From positions 87,286 through 151,285 of the forward strand of contig JAJPJX010000162.1 of NCBI GenBank assembly GCA_021324015.1: 64,000 bases of DNA, given 5' to 3'. A program made the translations under genes and the position numbers. This DNA is from Solibacteraceae bacterium. GTDB lineage: Bacteria; Acidobacteriota; Terriglobia; Bryobacterales; Bryobacteraceae. Shown here piece by piece: positions 34,345 to 45,100 of this stretch (the stretch's first letter is position 1; each line of letters begins with the position of its first letter). The notes under the pieces were generated by a model, which was not told the origin of the DNA, did no database searches, and saw nothing but the letters and a program-made list of their open reading frames with translations.

Positions 34345-36420
34345 TCACTGGTTCAGGAGCTCGGCGGCGAGAAAAGCGAGTTCGTCCGCGCCTTCGTCGA
34401 TCACCTTATCCACGGAGCCCTGGCCGCTGTGGCCGCCGCTGACGTCGTAGCGCAGCAGAATGGGGTTTGGCGAACTGCTGGAAGCCTGGAGCAGGGCTGC
34501 CATTTTGCGGGCGTGGGCAGGGTCCACGCGGGTATCGGAATCTCCCGTAACGAACAGCACGGCAGGGTAGGCAACTCCTTTGCGGACTCTCTGGTAGGGC
34601 GAGTAGCGATAGAGGTATTCGAACTGCTTCGGGTCCGAGGCAGAGCCGTATTCGGCAGCCCACCAGGCTCCGACCTTCATCTTGTCGAAGCGCAGCATAT
34701 CCAGGACGGGCGCACCGCAAATGACGGCTTTGAAGAGCTCGGGGCGCTGGGTGAGCGCTGCCCCCACGAGCAGGCCTCCATTAGAGGCGCCCTGGATGGC
34801 GAGCCGCGCGGGGTTGGTGTAGCCGTTGTGCACGAGCCATTCGGCGGCAGCCAGGAAATCGTCAAAGACATTCTGCTTTTTTTCGAACATGCCAGCGCGG
34901 TGCCAGCTTTCGCCGAACTCTCCCCCGCCGCGCAGATTGGGCACGGCATAGACGCCGCCCATTTCGGTCCAGACGGCCACCAGGGGACGGAAGGCGGGCA
35001 GCAGGCTCACGGCGAAGCCGCCGTAGCCGTAGAGCAGGGTGGGCCGCCGGCCGTCCAGCGGGAGGCCGCGGCGATGCACCACGAACATAGGTACACGGGT
35101 GTGGTCCTTGGATTCGTACCACACCTGCTTGGCTTCGAGGTCATCGGTCTTGATCGGCATGCGGGGACGGAACCAGACATCCTGCCGGCCGGTGGCGACG
35201 TTGTAGCGGTACACGGTTCCCGGCGTGGTGAAGGAAGTGAAGGTGTAGAACAGTTCGCGGCTGTCCCAGAGCGCCTCCGGCTCGGAAGCCTGGCCGAGGG
35301 CGGGCAGCGCGAGGTCGCCCAGGTCCTTACCCGCCAGATCGAACTGCCGGATGCGGGAGTGGACGTTCTCGATGTAGCCGGCAAAGATGCGGCCGCCGGC
35401 CAGGCTGAGGCCGCCGATGACTTGCGGCCCCTCGGGGATGATCTCCTTCCAGCGGGCGGGTTCGGGGTGCTGTAAGTCCACGGCCAGAACCCGCCAGTTC
35501 GGAGCCTTCCAGTTGGTCCAGAGCAACAGGCGGCGGCCGCGAAGGAAGGGGCGAAATTCGGCGTCGATGCCCTGGACGATCGGGCGGAAGGAGCCGCCGG
35601 CGGCGAGGTCCTGCACGTAGACATCGACCTTGCGGGGCGGCACGCCGAAAGCCACGGCAACGGCGAGGTAGCGGCCGTCGTCGGAAAGCTGAGACTCGAT
35701 CAGTTGCGTGGGGCCGTATCCTTCTCCGAAGAGCTCACGCTCCGCGGAAGCTTGGCCGCCCATGGCGTGGTAGTAAACGCGCGAGCCGACGCCATCACGA
35801 AATCGGGAGTAGTAGTAGCCGCGGTTGTCGGGCTGGAGATCGAAGGAGAAATAGCGCCCGCGGGGGAGGCCATCGGGCAGCAGCTTGCGCGTGGCCACAT
35901 CCAGGATGCGAATGTCGGTTTCGTCTTCCCCGCCTCGGCGGATGCCGTAGACGAGCAGGCTGCCGTCCTTGGAAGCATCCAGCAAGACCGGGGCGCTGGC
36001 GGGATCGGGCGCTACGGAAGCGGGTTCCACGAGCACTAGGTCCGGCCCCGTGTAGCCTGCGCGCATGCAGATGGAGGCGCGGTCTTCGCCGGCGCGGCGG
36101 CGGGTGAAGAAATAGCGGCCGCGGCGCTCCAGCGGCCGGCCGATAGTATCGATGCGCAGGGCAGAGGCGATTTTATCCTTGAGCGCATCGCGGCCCGGCA
36201 CGCGCGCCAGGAACTCCTCGGTATACCGGCGCTCGGCTTCGATCCAGGCACGCGTTTCCGGGGAGTCCTGATTTTCGAGCCAGCGGTATGGGTCGGGGAC
36301 TCGCACGCCGTGGAACACATCGACGACGTCATCGGCGCGGGCAGGCGGGTACGGAGACGCGCACCAGGCCGCCGGGCCGAAAAGCAGGAATGCCAGGAAG
36401 AATAGGCCAGGACGCCGCAT
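34345..36420 (-). CDS. prolyl oligopeptidase (family S9), exported
   Basis: A 691-residue serine peptidase with a Sec signal (RRPGLFFLAFLLFGPAAWC). The N-terminal YPPARADDVVDVFHGVRVPDPYRWLE is the classical S9A opening, followed by a seven-bladed propeller. The catalytic triad is visible: Ser in GASNGGLLVG, Asp in GDSDTRVDP and His in SGGHSG. The enzyme cuts after proline in short peptides, here in the periplasm. ATG 36420 gives the signal peptide; a six-residue longer start at 36438 is possible. Confidence 0.95.
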   Translation of the reverse strand: MRRPGLFFLAFLLFGPAAWCASPYPPARADDVVDVFHGVRVPDPYRWLENQDSPETRAWIEAERRYTEEFLARVPGRDALKDKIASALRIDTIGRPLERRGRYFFTRRRAGEDRASICMRAGYTGPDLVLVEPASVAPDPASAPVLLDASKDGSLLVYGIRRGGEDETDIRILDVATRKLLPDGLPRGRYFSFDLQPDNRGYYYSRFRDGVGSRVYYHAMGGQASAERELFGEGYGPTQLIESQLSDDGRYLAVAVAFGVPPRKVDVYVQDLAAGGSFRPIVQGIDAEFRPFLRGRRLLLWTNWKAPNWRVLAVDLQHPEPARWKEIIPEGPQVIGGLSLAGGRIFAGYIENVHSRIRQFDLAGKDLGDLALPALGQASEPEALWDSRELFYTFTSFTTPGTVYRYNVATGRQDVWFRPRMPIKTDDLEAKQVWYESKDHTRVPMFVVHRRGLPLDGRRPTLLYGYGGFAVSLLPAFRPLVAVWTEMGGVYAVPNLRGGGEFGESWHRAGMFEKKQNVFDDFLAAAEWLVHNGYTNPARLAIQGASNGGLLVGAALTQRPELFKAVICGAPVLDMLRFDKMKVGAWWAAEYGSASDPKQFEYLYRYSPYQRVRKGVAYPAVLFVTGDSDTRVDPAHARKMAALLQASSSSPNPILLRYDVSGGHSGQGSVDKVIDEGADELAFLAAELLNQ

Positions 36421-36631
36421 TGTGGAAGTCTCCAGCATAGGGGGTCCCGCCGGACGGGTGCAAGGGCTCCGGCGCCGATTGTCCGGCAGCCGCCAGTATA
36501 TTGGCGCGGAGCTTCCGGCACGCGCCGGCAGGGGGTGCCGGCTCCTTCTTGTAACACTATGCGGATGAGGCAGATAGCAGCCAGACGAGACTCTGGCAGG
36601 AGGTGTGCCCTTAGCTCCGTGGAGCAGGGCG

Positions 36632-36919
36632 ATGTTGAAGATCACGATCCACGACACTCCCCAGGCGTTTCGGCTCCAGTTGGAGGGCAAGCTGGCCGGT
36701 CCCTGGGTGGCCGAACTCGAATCGTGCTGGCAGACGGGCTCTTCGACGGTGCTGGAGCGGGACCTGGTGGTGGACCTGAAGGGCGTGACGTTCGTGGACG
36801 CAGCCGGAAGGTGTCTGCTGGTGCGTATGCACCAGGCAGGCGCGCAGTTCACTACCTGCGGCCTGATGATGCGGGCGCTGGTAGATGAAATCCGTCAGGC
36901 GGCGACTGCCGCGCACTGA
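36632..36919 (+). CDS. STAS-domain protein (anti-sigma-factor antagonist-like)
   Basis: A 95-residue single STAS domain. The pattern RLQLEGKLAGPWVAELES then LVVDLKGVTFVDAAGRCLLVRMHQAG matches anti-sigma antagonists, with the site that is often a phosphorylated serine occupied by alanine-alanine (VDAAG). That may make it unphosphorylatable. GGAG lies ten bases before the ATG. It precedes the HlyD/MFS efflux pair by 23 bases and probably shares its transcript. Confidence 0.78.
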   Translation: MLKITIHDTPQAFRLQLEGKLAGPWVAELESCWQTGSSTVLERDLVVDLKGVTFVDAAGRCLLVRMHQAGAQFTTCGLMMRALVDEIRQAATAAH

Positions 36920-36942
36920 GAGAACAGAGGGACACACGAATC

Positions 36943-38223
36943 ATGGAAACCTTGGTGGAAGAACTCGAACTGGAGCAACAGACGGGGGAGCGGGAGGAGA
37001 AGCGGACGCCGGGAAGACGGGCGCGCACCAGGCTGGTGCTGGCTTTCGCCGGCGGGCTGGTGGCAGCGGCCGCGGTGGGCACAGGGATGTGGCTGCACTT
37101 CCGGAATCGCGTCTCCACCGACGACGCCCAGGTGGACGGACACCTGGCGCCCGTGGCGCCGAAGATCTCCGGCAACGTGGTGGCGATCCTGGTGGACGAC
37201 AACCAGCCGGTGAAGGCCGGACAGGTACTGGTGCGCATCGACCCGCGAGACTACCAGGCGAAGGTGGACCAGGCCAAGGCGGCGCTGGCGTACGCGGAGA
37301 GCCGGATGCGCGGCGCGCAGGTGATGGTGCCGCTCACGGCCGAGACCACCGGCAGCGGGACCTCCGGGGCGGCAGCCCAACTGGCGGCGGCGCAGGCGGA
37401 GTACGACCGGGCGAAGCTGACTTACGAGAAGTCCGCATCCTCGGAGCTGGCCTATGCGCGAGCCAACGTGGAGGCGCAGCGGGCCACCTACGAGCGCGCC
37501 AGCGCGGACCTGTCGCGCATGCGGCCGCTGGTCGCCAAGGCGGAAATTTCGCAGCAGCAGTTCGACGCCTACGTGGCCGCCGAGCGGGTGGCCCAAAGCC
37601 AGTGGAAGGCGGTGCAGGAGCGGCTGGCGGCAGCCGGGCAGGAGGTGCGCACCAACCAGGCGGCGCAGGCGGCAGCAGGAGCGCGCGTGGAGCAGATGCA
37701 CGCGGCGCTGGCGCAATCGCAGGCCAGCCATAAGCAGGTGGCCATCAGCACGGCGCAGGCTTCTTCGGCGAGCGCGGCGGTCGCGCAGGCGCGGGCCAAC
37801 CTGGAAGCCGCCGAGCTCGAGCTCAGCTACACCACCATTACGGCGCCCATCGACGGCGTGGTCACGCGCAAGGTGGTGCAACTCGGGCAGATCGTGCAGC
37901 CGGGGCAGGACCTGCTGGTAATCGTGCCGCTGGACCAGGTCTGGGTGACCGCCAACTTCAAGGAGACGGACCTGGCGGAAGTGCGGCCGGGCAACCGCGC
38001 CGAGGTGCACGTGGACATGTACGGGCGGAGCTTCCCGGGGCGCGTGGACTCGATTGCGGGGGCCACCGGCGCGCGGCTGAGTCTGCTGCCGCCGGAGAAC
38101 GCCACCGGGAATTTCGTGAAGATCGTGCAGCGCATCCCGGTAAAGATCGTGCTGGACCGGATGCCGGAGGGGTTCGTGCTGCGGCCCGGCATGAACGTGG
38201 ACGCGACCATTCTCACGCGGTAA
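36943..38223 (+). CDS. EmrA/HlyD-family efflux membrane fusion protein
   Basis: A 426-residue periplasmic adaptor. A single membrane helix at residues 30-50 follows a charged cytoplasmic tail. The EmrA motif VSTDDAQVDGHLAPVAPKISGNVV opens the lipoyl half-motif, a long alanine/glutamine-rich coiled coil spans about 100-295, and the second lipoyl part reads LELSYTTITAPIDGVVTRK. It links the downstream DHA2 permease to an outer-membrane channel for drug export. A TolC-type gene is not in the window. Confidence 0.93.
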   Translation: METLVEELELEQQTGEREEKRTPGRRARTRLVLAFAGGLVAAAAVGTGMWLHFRNRVSTDDAQVDGHLAPVAPKISGNVVAILVDDNQPVKAGQVLVRIDPRDYQAKVDQAKAALAYAESRMRGAQVMVPLTAETTGSGTSGAAAQLAAAQAEYDRAKLTYEKSASSELAYARANVEAQRATYERASADLSRMRPLVAKAEISQQQFDAYVAAERVAQSQWKAVQERLAAAGQEVRTNQAAQAAAGARVEQMHAALAQSQASHKQVAISTAQASSASAAVAQARANLEAAELELSYTTITAPIDGVVTRKVVQLGQIVQPGQDLLVIVPLDQVWVTANFKETDLAEVRPGNRAEVHVDMYGRSFPGRVDSIAGATGARLSLLPPENATGNFVKIVQRIPVKIVLDRMPEGFVLRPGMNVDATILTR

Positions 38224-38248
38224 GCGCACGCGCAACAGGGGTGCTGTC

Positions 38249-39823
38249 ATGACGCTCGCAAACCGGCAAAGCCGGGAAGTGAACCCGTGGGTGATCGCGC
38301 TCACGGTGATGCTGGCCACGTTCATGGAGGTGCTGGACACCAGCGTGGCGAACGTAGCGCTGCCGCATATCGCGGGAAATCTTTCGGCCACGGTGGACGA
38401 ATCCACCTGGGTGCTGACCTCGTACCTGGTTTCCAATGCCATCGTGCTCCCGCTGAGCGGCTGGTTTTCCAGCCTCTTCGGCCGGAAGCGCTTCTACATG
38501 ACCTGCGTGGTGCTGTTCACGGTGAGTTCGGCGTTGTGCGGGCTCGCGCCCAGCCTGGGGATGCTGGTGCTGTTCCGGGTTTTGCAGGGCTTCGGCGGGG
38601 GCGCGCTGCAACCGGTCTCGCAGGCCATCCTGGTGGAAAGCTTCCCGCGGGAGAAGCAGGGCATGGCCATGGCGGTCTACGGCATGGGAGTCGTGGTGGC
38701 GCCGGTCATCGGCCCGACGCTGGGCGGCTGGATCACGGACCAATATAGCTGGCGCTGGATTTTTCTGATCAACGTCCCGGTGGGAATCCTTTCCGTGCTG
38801 CTCACGTCCCTGCTGATCAGCGATCCGCCGTACCTGGTGCGAAAGAGTTTCCGCAACGGGCTGAAGATCGACTACATCGGGCTGGGGCTGCTGAGCACGG
38901 GCCTGGCGTTCCTGGAGATCATGCTGGACGAAGGGCAGCGGAACGACTGGTTCGGCTCGAAGCTGATCGTGTGGTCGGCGGCGGTGGCGGCGGTGTGTCT
39001 GGTGAGCGTGGTGTTCTGGGAGCTGCGGCAAAAGGAACCCATCATCGACTTCCGGATGCTCAAGGACCGGAACTTCGCGCTTTCCACGGCGACCATGTAC
39101 ATGCTGGGATTCGTGCTCTACGGCAGCACCACGCTGCTGCCCATCTTCCTGCAAACGCTGATGGGCTACACGGCCACCCTGAGCGGGCTGGTGCTCTCGC
39201 CGGGCGGCGTGGCCATCGTGCTGATGATGCCGGTGGTGGGAATGCTGCTGGGACGCTACGAGGCGCGCTGGCTGGTGGTGGGCGGGCTGGCTGTCTCCGC
39301 GCTGGGGCTGTTCCAGATGGCGCACTTCAACCTGGAAATCGACTACGCCACGGCGGCGTTGGCGCGCGTGGTACAGAGCGCGGGGCTGGCTTTCCTGTTC
39401 GTGCCCATCAACACGATGGCTTTCAGTTTCGTGCCGAAGGAGAGGACCAGCTACGCGACGGGGCTGGTGAACCTGGCCCGAAACATCGGCGGCAGCGCGG
39501 GCATCGCCATGGTGACCACGCTGCTGGCGCGGCGCGGGCAGTTTCACCAGCAGGTGCTGGTGAGCCACCTCACGCCGCTGGACAGCGGCTACCAGGCGGC
39601 GCTGCACGGCACGGCGCAGCAGATGATCGCACAAGGCGCAAGCTCCGTGCAGGCGCTCCACCAGGCGCAGGGCGTGCTCTACGGACTCCTGCAGCGGCAA
39701 TCGGCGATGCTGGCGTTCGTAGACACGTTCTGGCTCCTGGGAGCGATCTTCATCGGGCTGATCCCGCTGATGTTCCTGATGCGGCGGACACGGCCGCACA
39801 AAGGCGCGCTGGTGATGGAATAG
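38249..39823 (+). CDS. DHA2-family MFS multidrug permease (EmrB-type)
   Basis: A 524-residue permease with about 14 hydrophobic helices. Motif A reads GWFSSLFGRKRFY, and motif C with its following helix reads GMGVVVAPVIGPTLGGWI; the D1-type LDTSVANVALPHIAG is typical of EmrB/QacA. It exports drugs or metabolites using protons and works with the EmrA-type protein 25 bases upstream. No TetR or MarR regulator sits beside the pair; the STAS protein is the only small neighbour. Confidence 0.94.
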   Translation: MTLANRQSREVNPWVIALTVMLATFMEVLDTSVANVALPHIAGNLSATVDESTWVLTSYLVSNAIVLPLSGWFSSLFGRKRFYMTCVVLFTVSSALCGLAPSLGMLVLFRVLQGFGGGALQPVSQAILVESFPREKQGMAMAVYGMGVVVAPVIGPTLGGWITDQYSWRWIFLINVPVGILSVLLTSLLISDPPYLVRKSFRNGLKIDYIGLGLLSTGLAFLEIMLDEGQRNDWFGSKLIVWSAAVAAVCLVSVVFWELRQKEPIIDFRMLKDRNFALSTATMYMLGFVLYGSTTLLPIFLQTLMGYTATLSGLVLSPGGVAIVLMMPVVGMLLGRYEARWLVVGGLAVSALGLFQMAHFNLEIDYATAALARVVQSAGLAFLFVPINTMAFSFVPKERTSYATGLVNLARNIGGSAGIAMVTTLLARRGQFHQQVLVSHLTPLDSGYQAALHGTAQQMIAQGASSVQALHQAQGVLYGLLQRQSAMLAFVDTFWLLGAIFIGLIPLMFLMRRTRPHKGALVME

Positions 39824-39882
39824 AGCGCCAGCGCTTACTCATACCGCAAAGTCACCACAGGTTGGACGCGGATGGCAGCCGG

Positions 39883-40146
39883 TCAGTCTTCCAGGAGATG
39901 CCGGTACTCGGCGGGGTCAAGGCCGAGCCGCTCCATCTGGCGCGGCAGATCTGCGCGGAGGGAATCCGGCGTGGCGCGGACCCACGCCGCGATCACGGTT
40001 TCCACTCCGACACGGCCGCGGCCTTCGTCTTCGGCATTCTGCTCGGCGGCCTGACGGAGTTCGGCTTCGGCCCTCTCGCGCAGCGGCCGGGGAGTCTGAG
40101 AGAGGATTTGCATCAAGAGATCTTCGGCGGCGTCGTTCCAGTTCAT
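39883..40146 (-). CDS. small protein with PCP-reductase-like domain
   Basis: An 87-residue protein from ATG 40146. The opening NWNDAAEDLLMQILSQTPR and the block RERAEAELRQAAEQNAEDEG then RVGVETVIAAW match the proto-chlorophyllide-reductase 57 kDa C-terminal domain, which also occurs as a free-standing small protein in non-photosynthetic bacteria. Its function there is unknown. An in-frame longer start at 40221 would overlap the purC promoter region, so the shorter form is preferred. Confidence 0.62.
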   Translation of the reverse strand: MNWNDAAEDLLMQILSQTPRPLRERAEAELRQAAEQNAEDEGRGRVGVETVIAAWVRATPDSLRADLPRQMERLGLDPAEYRHLLED

Positions 40147-40231
40147 CCACTGATATAGTACCGAAGGAGACAGCACGGCACGGTGGAGTACTCCCAGCGC
40201 CGTTCTTCTTCCACGCCGCATGATTTTGTGT

Positions 40232-40259
40232 TTGACAAATCATCCGCCCGCGCTATCAT
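40232..40259 (+). promoter_or_regulatory. sigma-70-type promoter of purC
   Basis: TTGACA (40232-40237) and TATCAT (40254-40259) are separated by 16 bases and lie 36 bases before the purC GTG. The 13-base block TGTTTGACAAATC around the -35 recurs at 60608-60620 upstream of a LuxR-type gene. Confidence 0.6.
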
Positions 40260-40295
40260 TTGGATTACTCCCCCGATTGAATCCCGGATAGTTCA

Positions 40296-41198
40296 GTGAG
40301 CCCTATCAAAGATAGCAAGATCATTGTGGAATCGAACCTGCCCGGAGTCCGCCGCTACGCGCGCGGCAAGGTGCGGGACGTGTACGAGGTGGACGACCGC
40401 CTGCTGATCGTGGCCACGGATCGCATCTCGGCGTTCGACTACGTTCTGCCCACGGGAATTCCGGACAAGGGCAGGGTGCTGACACAGCTTTCGATTTTCT
40501 GGTTCGATTTCCTGCGCGACGTGACGCCCACGCATTTCCTGACCGCGAAGGTGGAAGCATACCCCGCCGCGCTTGCCGCCTTCGGCGACCAACTGGAGGG
40601 CCGCTCGATGCTGGTGAAGCGCGCCAGGATGGTGGAGATCGAATGCGTGGCGCGGGGATACCTGGCGGGGTCGGGCTGGAAGGAATACCAGCAGAGCGGC
40701 ACGGTGTGCGGCATCCCCCTGCCGCCGGGACTGCGCGAAAGCGATCGTTTGCCGGAGCCGATCTTCACACCGGCGACGAAGGAACAGACAGGTCACGATC
40801 TAAATGTGTCTTTTGACACGGTGTGCTCGATGATCGGAAGCGAATTGGCAGGCCGGTTGCGCGATCTGACACTGGAGATTTACTCGCGCGCGGCAAAATA
40901 CGCGGAGACCAAAGGAATCCTGATCGCGGACACAAAGTTCGAGTTCGGGTTTGTGGGCGACGAACTGGTGCTGGGGGATGAGGTGCTGACACCGGACTCC
41001 TCGCGCTTCTGGCCGCGGGAAACCTACCGGCCGGGTGGAGCCCAGGAGTCCTACGACAAGCAGTACGTACGGGACTACCTGGAATCGATCCGGTGGGGCA
41101 AGCAGCCTCCCGCGCCGCCGCTGCCGGCCGAGGTGGCCGCACGCACCAGCGAGAAGTACAAGCAGGCATACACGGCGCTTACCGGAAAGGAGATATGA
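40296..41198 (+). CDS. purC: phosphoribosylaminoimidazole-succinocarboxamide synthase
   Basis: A 300-residue SAICAR synthetase, purine biosynthesis step 8, joining CAIR and aspartate with ATP. Both signatures are clear: GKVRDVYEVDDRLLIVATDRISAFDYVLP at the N-terminus, and LIADTKFEFGF with DEVLTPDSSRFW near the end. Start is GTG 40296; no in-frame ATG lies before the first conserved strand. The length matches the long eukaryote-like form. The stop overlaps the CvpA start (ATGA). Confidence 0.96.
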   Translation: MSPIKDSKIIVESNLPGVRRYARGKVRDVYEVDDRLLIVATDRISAFDYVLPTGIPDKGRVLTQLSIFWFDFLRDVTPTHFLTAKVEAYPAALAAFGDQLEGRSMLVKRARMVEIECVARGYLAGSGWKEYQQSGTVCGIPLPPGLRESDRLPEPIFTPATKEQTGHDLNVSFDTVCSMIGSELAGRLRDLTLEIYSRAAKYAETKGILIADTKFEFGFVGDELVLGDEVLTPDSSRFWPRETYRPGGAQESYDKQYVRDYLESIRWGKQPPAPPLPAEVAARTSEKYKQAYTALTGKEI

Positions 41199-41740
41199 AC
41201 TGGCTGGACGTGGTGCTGCTGATCCTGGTGGTAGGGTCGGCGGCCGCGGCCTTTTCCAAGGGCATCACCCGCGAGGTGATCGGTCTGGTAACGGTGATGG
41301 CGGCGCTGATCCTGGGCGCCTGGTTCTACGGGACGGCGGGGGCCTGGTTGGAGCCGTACCTTCATTCGAGGAATGCGGCGAACTTTTGCGGCTTCGCGAT
41401 TGTTTTCGCCGGGGTGATGGTAGCGGGGAGCTTGTTCGGTGCGCTGGTGGCGCGGCTGATGCGCCTGGGCGGACTCTCCCTGCTCGACCGGATGCTCGGT
41501 TTTCTGTTTGGAGCGCTGCGCGGGGCGCTGGTGGCAGTTGCGCTGGTGATGGCCTTGATGGCATTCACACCGGGGCCGAAGCCCCCCACGGCAGTGGTGA
41601 ATTCCCGCTTGGCGCCGTATGTGATCGACACGGCCCACGTGATGGCGGCGGCCGCGCCGCACGAGTTGAAGGATGGATTTCGCAGGAGCTATGAGCAGGT
41701 CAAGTCCATGTGGAACGACACCCTCAAAGAGGGGAAATGA
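41195..41740 (+). CDS. CvpA-family membrane protein
   Basis: A 181-residue inner-membrane protein with four hydrophobic segments. The opening NWLDVVLLILVVGSAAAAFSKG and GLVTVMAALILGAWFYG match the CvpA/colicin V production family, which is often found near purine genes. AAAGGAGAT precedes the ATG inside the purC end. The role of CvpA is poorly defined; envelope integrity is the usual suggestion. Confidence 0.9.
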   Translation: MNWLDVVLLILVVGSAAAAFSKGITREVIGLVTVMAALILGAWFYGTAGAWLEPYLHSRNAANFCGFAIVFAGVMVAGSLFGALVARLMRLGGLSLLDRMLGFLFGALRGALVAVALVMALMAFTPGPKPPTAVVNSRLAPYVIDTAHVMAAAAPHELKDGFRRSYEQVKSMWNDTLKEGK

Positions 41741-41768
41741 AGCCTGCCGCGTATAGAAAAGGGATAGC

Positions 41769-42038
41769 ATGAAAGAAAAATTTGAGAGTCTGGTGGACCA
41801 TCTGATGGGCAACGGCTTTTTTCTGGAAGAGGCCGTAGAGATCCTGGAGAAGACCCTCATCGGACGCGCCCTGGAGCGGACCGCTGGGAAACGGTCCGCC
41901 GCCGCAAAGCTTCTCGGCATTCACCGCAACACTCTGCAACGCAAGATGGTGGATTACGCCCTGGCGCCGGCGCGCACGCGCCGCAAGCCTGCGCGGGGCG
42001 AGCGCCTCGCGGCGCGCAAGCGCCGCAAATCCGCATAA
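41769..42038 (+). CDS. small Fis-type DNA-binding protein
   Basis: An 89-residue protein. Residues about 20-65 contain a Fis/NtrC-type helix-turn-helix: EKTLIGRALERTAGKRSAAAKLLG then IHRNTLQRKM. The C-terminal 25 residues are very rich in arginine and lysine (ARTRRKPARGERLAARKRRK), so it may bind DNA broadly. It resembles the free-standing regulators derived from NtrC C-termini. It follows cvpA by 28 bases. Confidence 0.82.
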   Translation: MKEKFESLVDHLMGNGFFLEEAVEILEKTLIGRALERTAGKRSAAAKLLGIHRNTLQRKMVDYALAPARTRRKPARGERLAARKRRKSA

Positions 42039-42119
42039 CGAAAAGCAAAGCTCCTGTGGTCACGGCCCGGTAACGGCCGGTGCGGCGCCGTCAGACAGCG
42101 ACCTGATATCATCGGAATT

Positions 42120-45100
42120 ATGGTGAAAAGGGTCTTAATTCTGGCGATCTGCGCTTGCTCCGTGTTTGGGCAATCCGACCGGGGCACCATCACCGGGCGG
42201 GTGATGGACCCGACCTCCGCGGTGGTGCCGGGAGCCAAGGTCGAGGCCGTCCACCAGGGGACCCAGGTGAAATACACGGCCCACACCAACGAAGCCGGGG
42301 TGTACTCCATCCAGCAGTTGCCCGTCGGGCGCTACGACGTAAGCGTGGAGGCAGCCGGGTTCACGCGCTACCTGCACAAAGACGTGGATATCAACGTGGC
42401 GCAGACTGTGACCCTGAACGTCTCGCTGGCGGTGGGCGCGGTGGACCAGACAGTGGAAGTTTCCGCCGCGCAGACGGCCGTGGAAGCCTCGACTTCCGAC
42501 GTGGGCACGGTGGTCCACCGCAATATGGTGATCGACCTGCCGCTTTCGGTGTCGGGCAACATGCGCAACCCGGAGAGCTTTATCTTCCTGGCGCCAGGGG
42601 TGACGGGCGACTCCTCCAACACACAGATCAACGGATCGCAGTCGCGCGCCAAGGAGGTGCTGCTCGACGGCATCGGCTCGACCAGCCCGGAGAGCGGCGG
42701 CATTCTGTTCACCTATCCCTCGGTGGAAGCTATCGCGGAGTTCAAGTTGCTGAGCGCGGACTTCAGCGCGGAGTACGGGCGCACGGGTGGAGGCTTCGAG
42801 ATCTTCACCACGAAATCCGGCACCAACGAACTGCACGGCTCGGTGTTCGATTACCTGCGCAACAACGTGTTCGACGCGCGCGGATTCTTCGCCTCCACCA
42901 CGCCGGTGAACCGGCAGAACGAGTACGGTTTCGCGCTGGGAGGGCCGGTATGGATTCCGAAGGTCTACAACGGCCGCAACAAGACCTTCTTCCACGTGGT
43001 ATACAGCGGCTTCCGATACCGCCAGGGAGCCACCAATCAGTTGACCAGCATTCCGCCGGAGGCCTTTCGCGCAGGGGACTTTTCCAGCCTCGTGGACCGC
43101 AACGGCAAGCCGGTGCCGGTCTACGATCCGTCCAGCACCCGAGCGGACGGCGCGGGGGGCTTCACGCGGGACGTGTTCCCGGGCAACCTCATTCCGGCTT
43201 CGCGATTCAGCAGCGTCTCGGCGAAGATTCTGCCGCTGTTCCCCGCCCCGATCAACAACGCCCTGTTCAACAACTTTCTCACGGTGGGAGCGAAACAGTT
43301 CGACCGGGACCAGGTGGACGTCAAGATCGACCACGCTTTCAACGAGCGCAACCGGCTGAGCGGGTTCGTGTACATCGGAACGCAGACGACGCACGCCCCG
43401 GAACTGCTGCCCCCGCCGCTATCGCCCTCGAAGAACGAAGACTACCGCTCCCGCTGGGCGCGGCTGACGCACGACTACATTTTCAGCCCCACGGTATTGA
43501 ACCACCTCGGCATCGGTTTCACGCGCGAAGGACAATACTGGGCGGACCTTTCCGCCAACCAGGGCTGGCCGGACAAGCTGGGGCTCAAGGGGGTACGAAC
43601 GGGGGAGGGCGACGCTTTTCCGATTGTGACCTTCAGCAATGGGTATAACGTCCTGGGCGGCGGGGACATCACCACGCTGACGGTACCGAATCAAAAGTCG
43701 GTGGGCAGCCAGGTAAACAACGTGTGGGAGATCGCCGACAGCATGAGCTGGATGCGCGGAAAGCACAGCTTCAAGTTCGGCGGAGAGGCGCGCTGGCTCC
43801 AGACCAACGGCGCCGACTTTTTCCTCTCGCAGGGCCAGTTCGCCTTCAATTCGCTCGAAACGGCCATGCCCACGGCAGCCGGCCGCGCCTCCAGCGGAGA
43901 CGCCTTCGCCAGTTTTCTGCTGGGGGCCGTGGACAACGGAGCCATGAACGTGCTGGCGGTGGTGCCGGGCAACCGCTACCGCTACCTGGCGGGGTATGTG
44001 CAAGACGATTGGAAGGTGACGCGCAAATTGACGCTGAACATCGGGCTGCGCTACGACCTGTTCTTCCCGCGCACGGAGGCGCACAACAATCTTTCGGGCT
44101 TCGATCCGGGCGTGGCCAACCCAGGCGCCGGCAGCCGTCTGGGCGCGATCTCCTTCCTGGGGAACGGCCCGGGGCGCAGCGGCCTCAGCAGCTTCGCGGA
44201 CACCTACTACAAGAATTTCGGGCCGCGCTTCGGCCTGGCCTATGCGCTGACGGAGAAGACCGTGCTGCGGGGCGGGTACGGCATCTACTTCGCTCCGGGC
44301 AACGCCACCGCGGGACTGCGCAGTTCGCAGAGCTTTGGCTTCGGCTTCAACGCCTCGCCCACGCCGAGCACCACCGACGCAGGCGTGACGCCGGCGTTTT
44401 ATTGGGATGCGGGCTTTCCGCAGAATTTCGTGAAACCGCCGGTGATCAGCCCGGACGTAGCCAACAACCAAAACGTGAACTATATCGCGCGCGGCGACGG
44501 GCGGCCCCCGTATTTCCAGAACTGGAGCTTCGGCGTGCAGCACGAACTGCCTGCCTCGATCCTGCTGGAGGCGGACTACGCCGGCAACAAAGGCACGCGC
44601 CTGGGGAACGGCCTGTTCAACATCAACGAAGTGGATCCGCGTTACCTTTCTCTGGGAGCCCTGCTGACACAGCCGGCGGCTTCGGCGCAAGCCCAGGCGG
44701 CGGGCATCGCCCTGCCCTACCCCGGCTTTAAAGGTTCAGTGGCCCAGGCGCTCCGGCCGTACCCGCAATATCTGGGCATCTCGGAGCGCTCGAATCCGAA
44801 CGGAAATTCCACCTACCACGCGCTGCAGGCGAAAGTGCAGAAGCGCATGTCCTTCGGGCTGACCTACCTGGTGGCGTATACCTGGTCGAAGGCTCTTTCG
44901 GACGGCAACGTGCAGGCGGGCGGCGGACCCAGCGGCCAGACCTACTACAATCGCGCTCTGGAAAAGGGACTCAGCACGGACGACGTGCCGCAGAACGTAG
45001 CCGTCAGCTTCCTTTACGAACTGCCGTTCGGTCCGGGGAAGCACTTTCTGAACCGCAGGGGAGTGGCGGGGAAGCTGGCGGGCGGCTGGACCTTCAGCGG

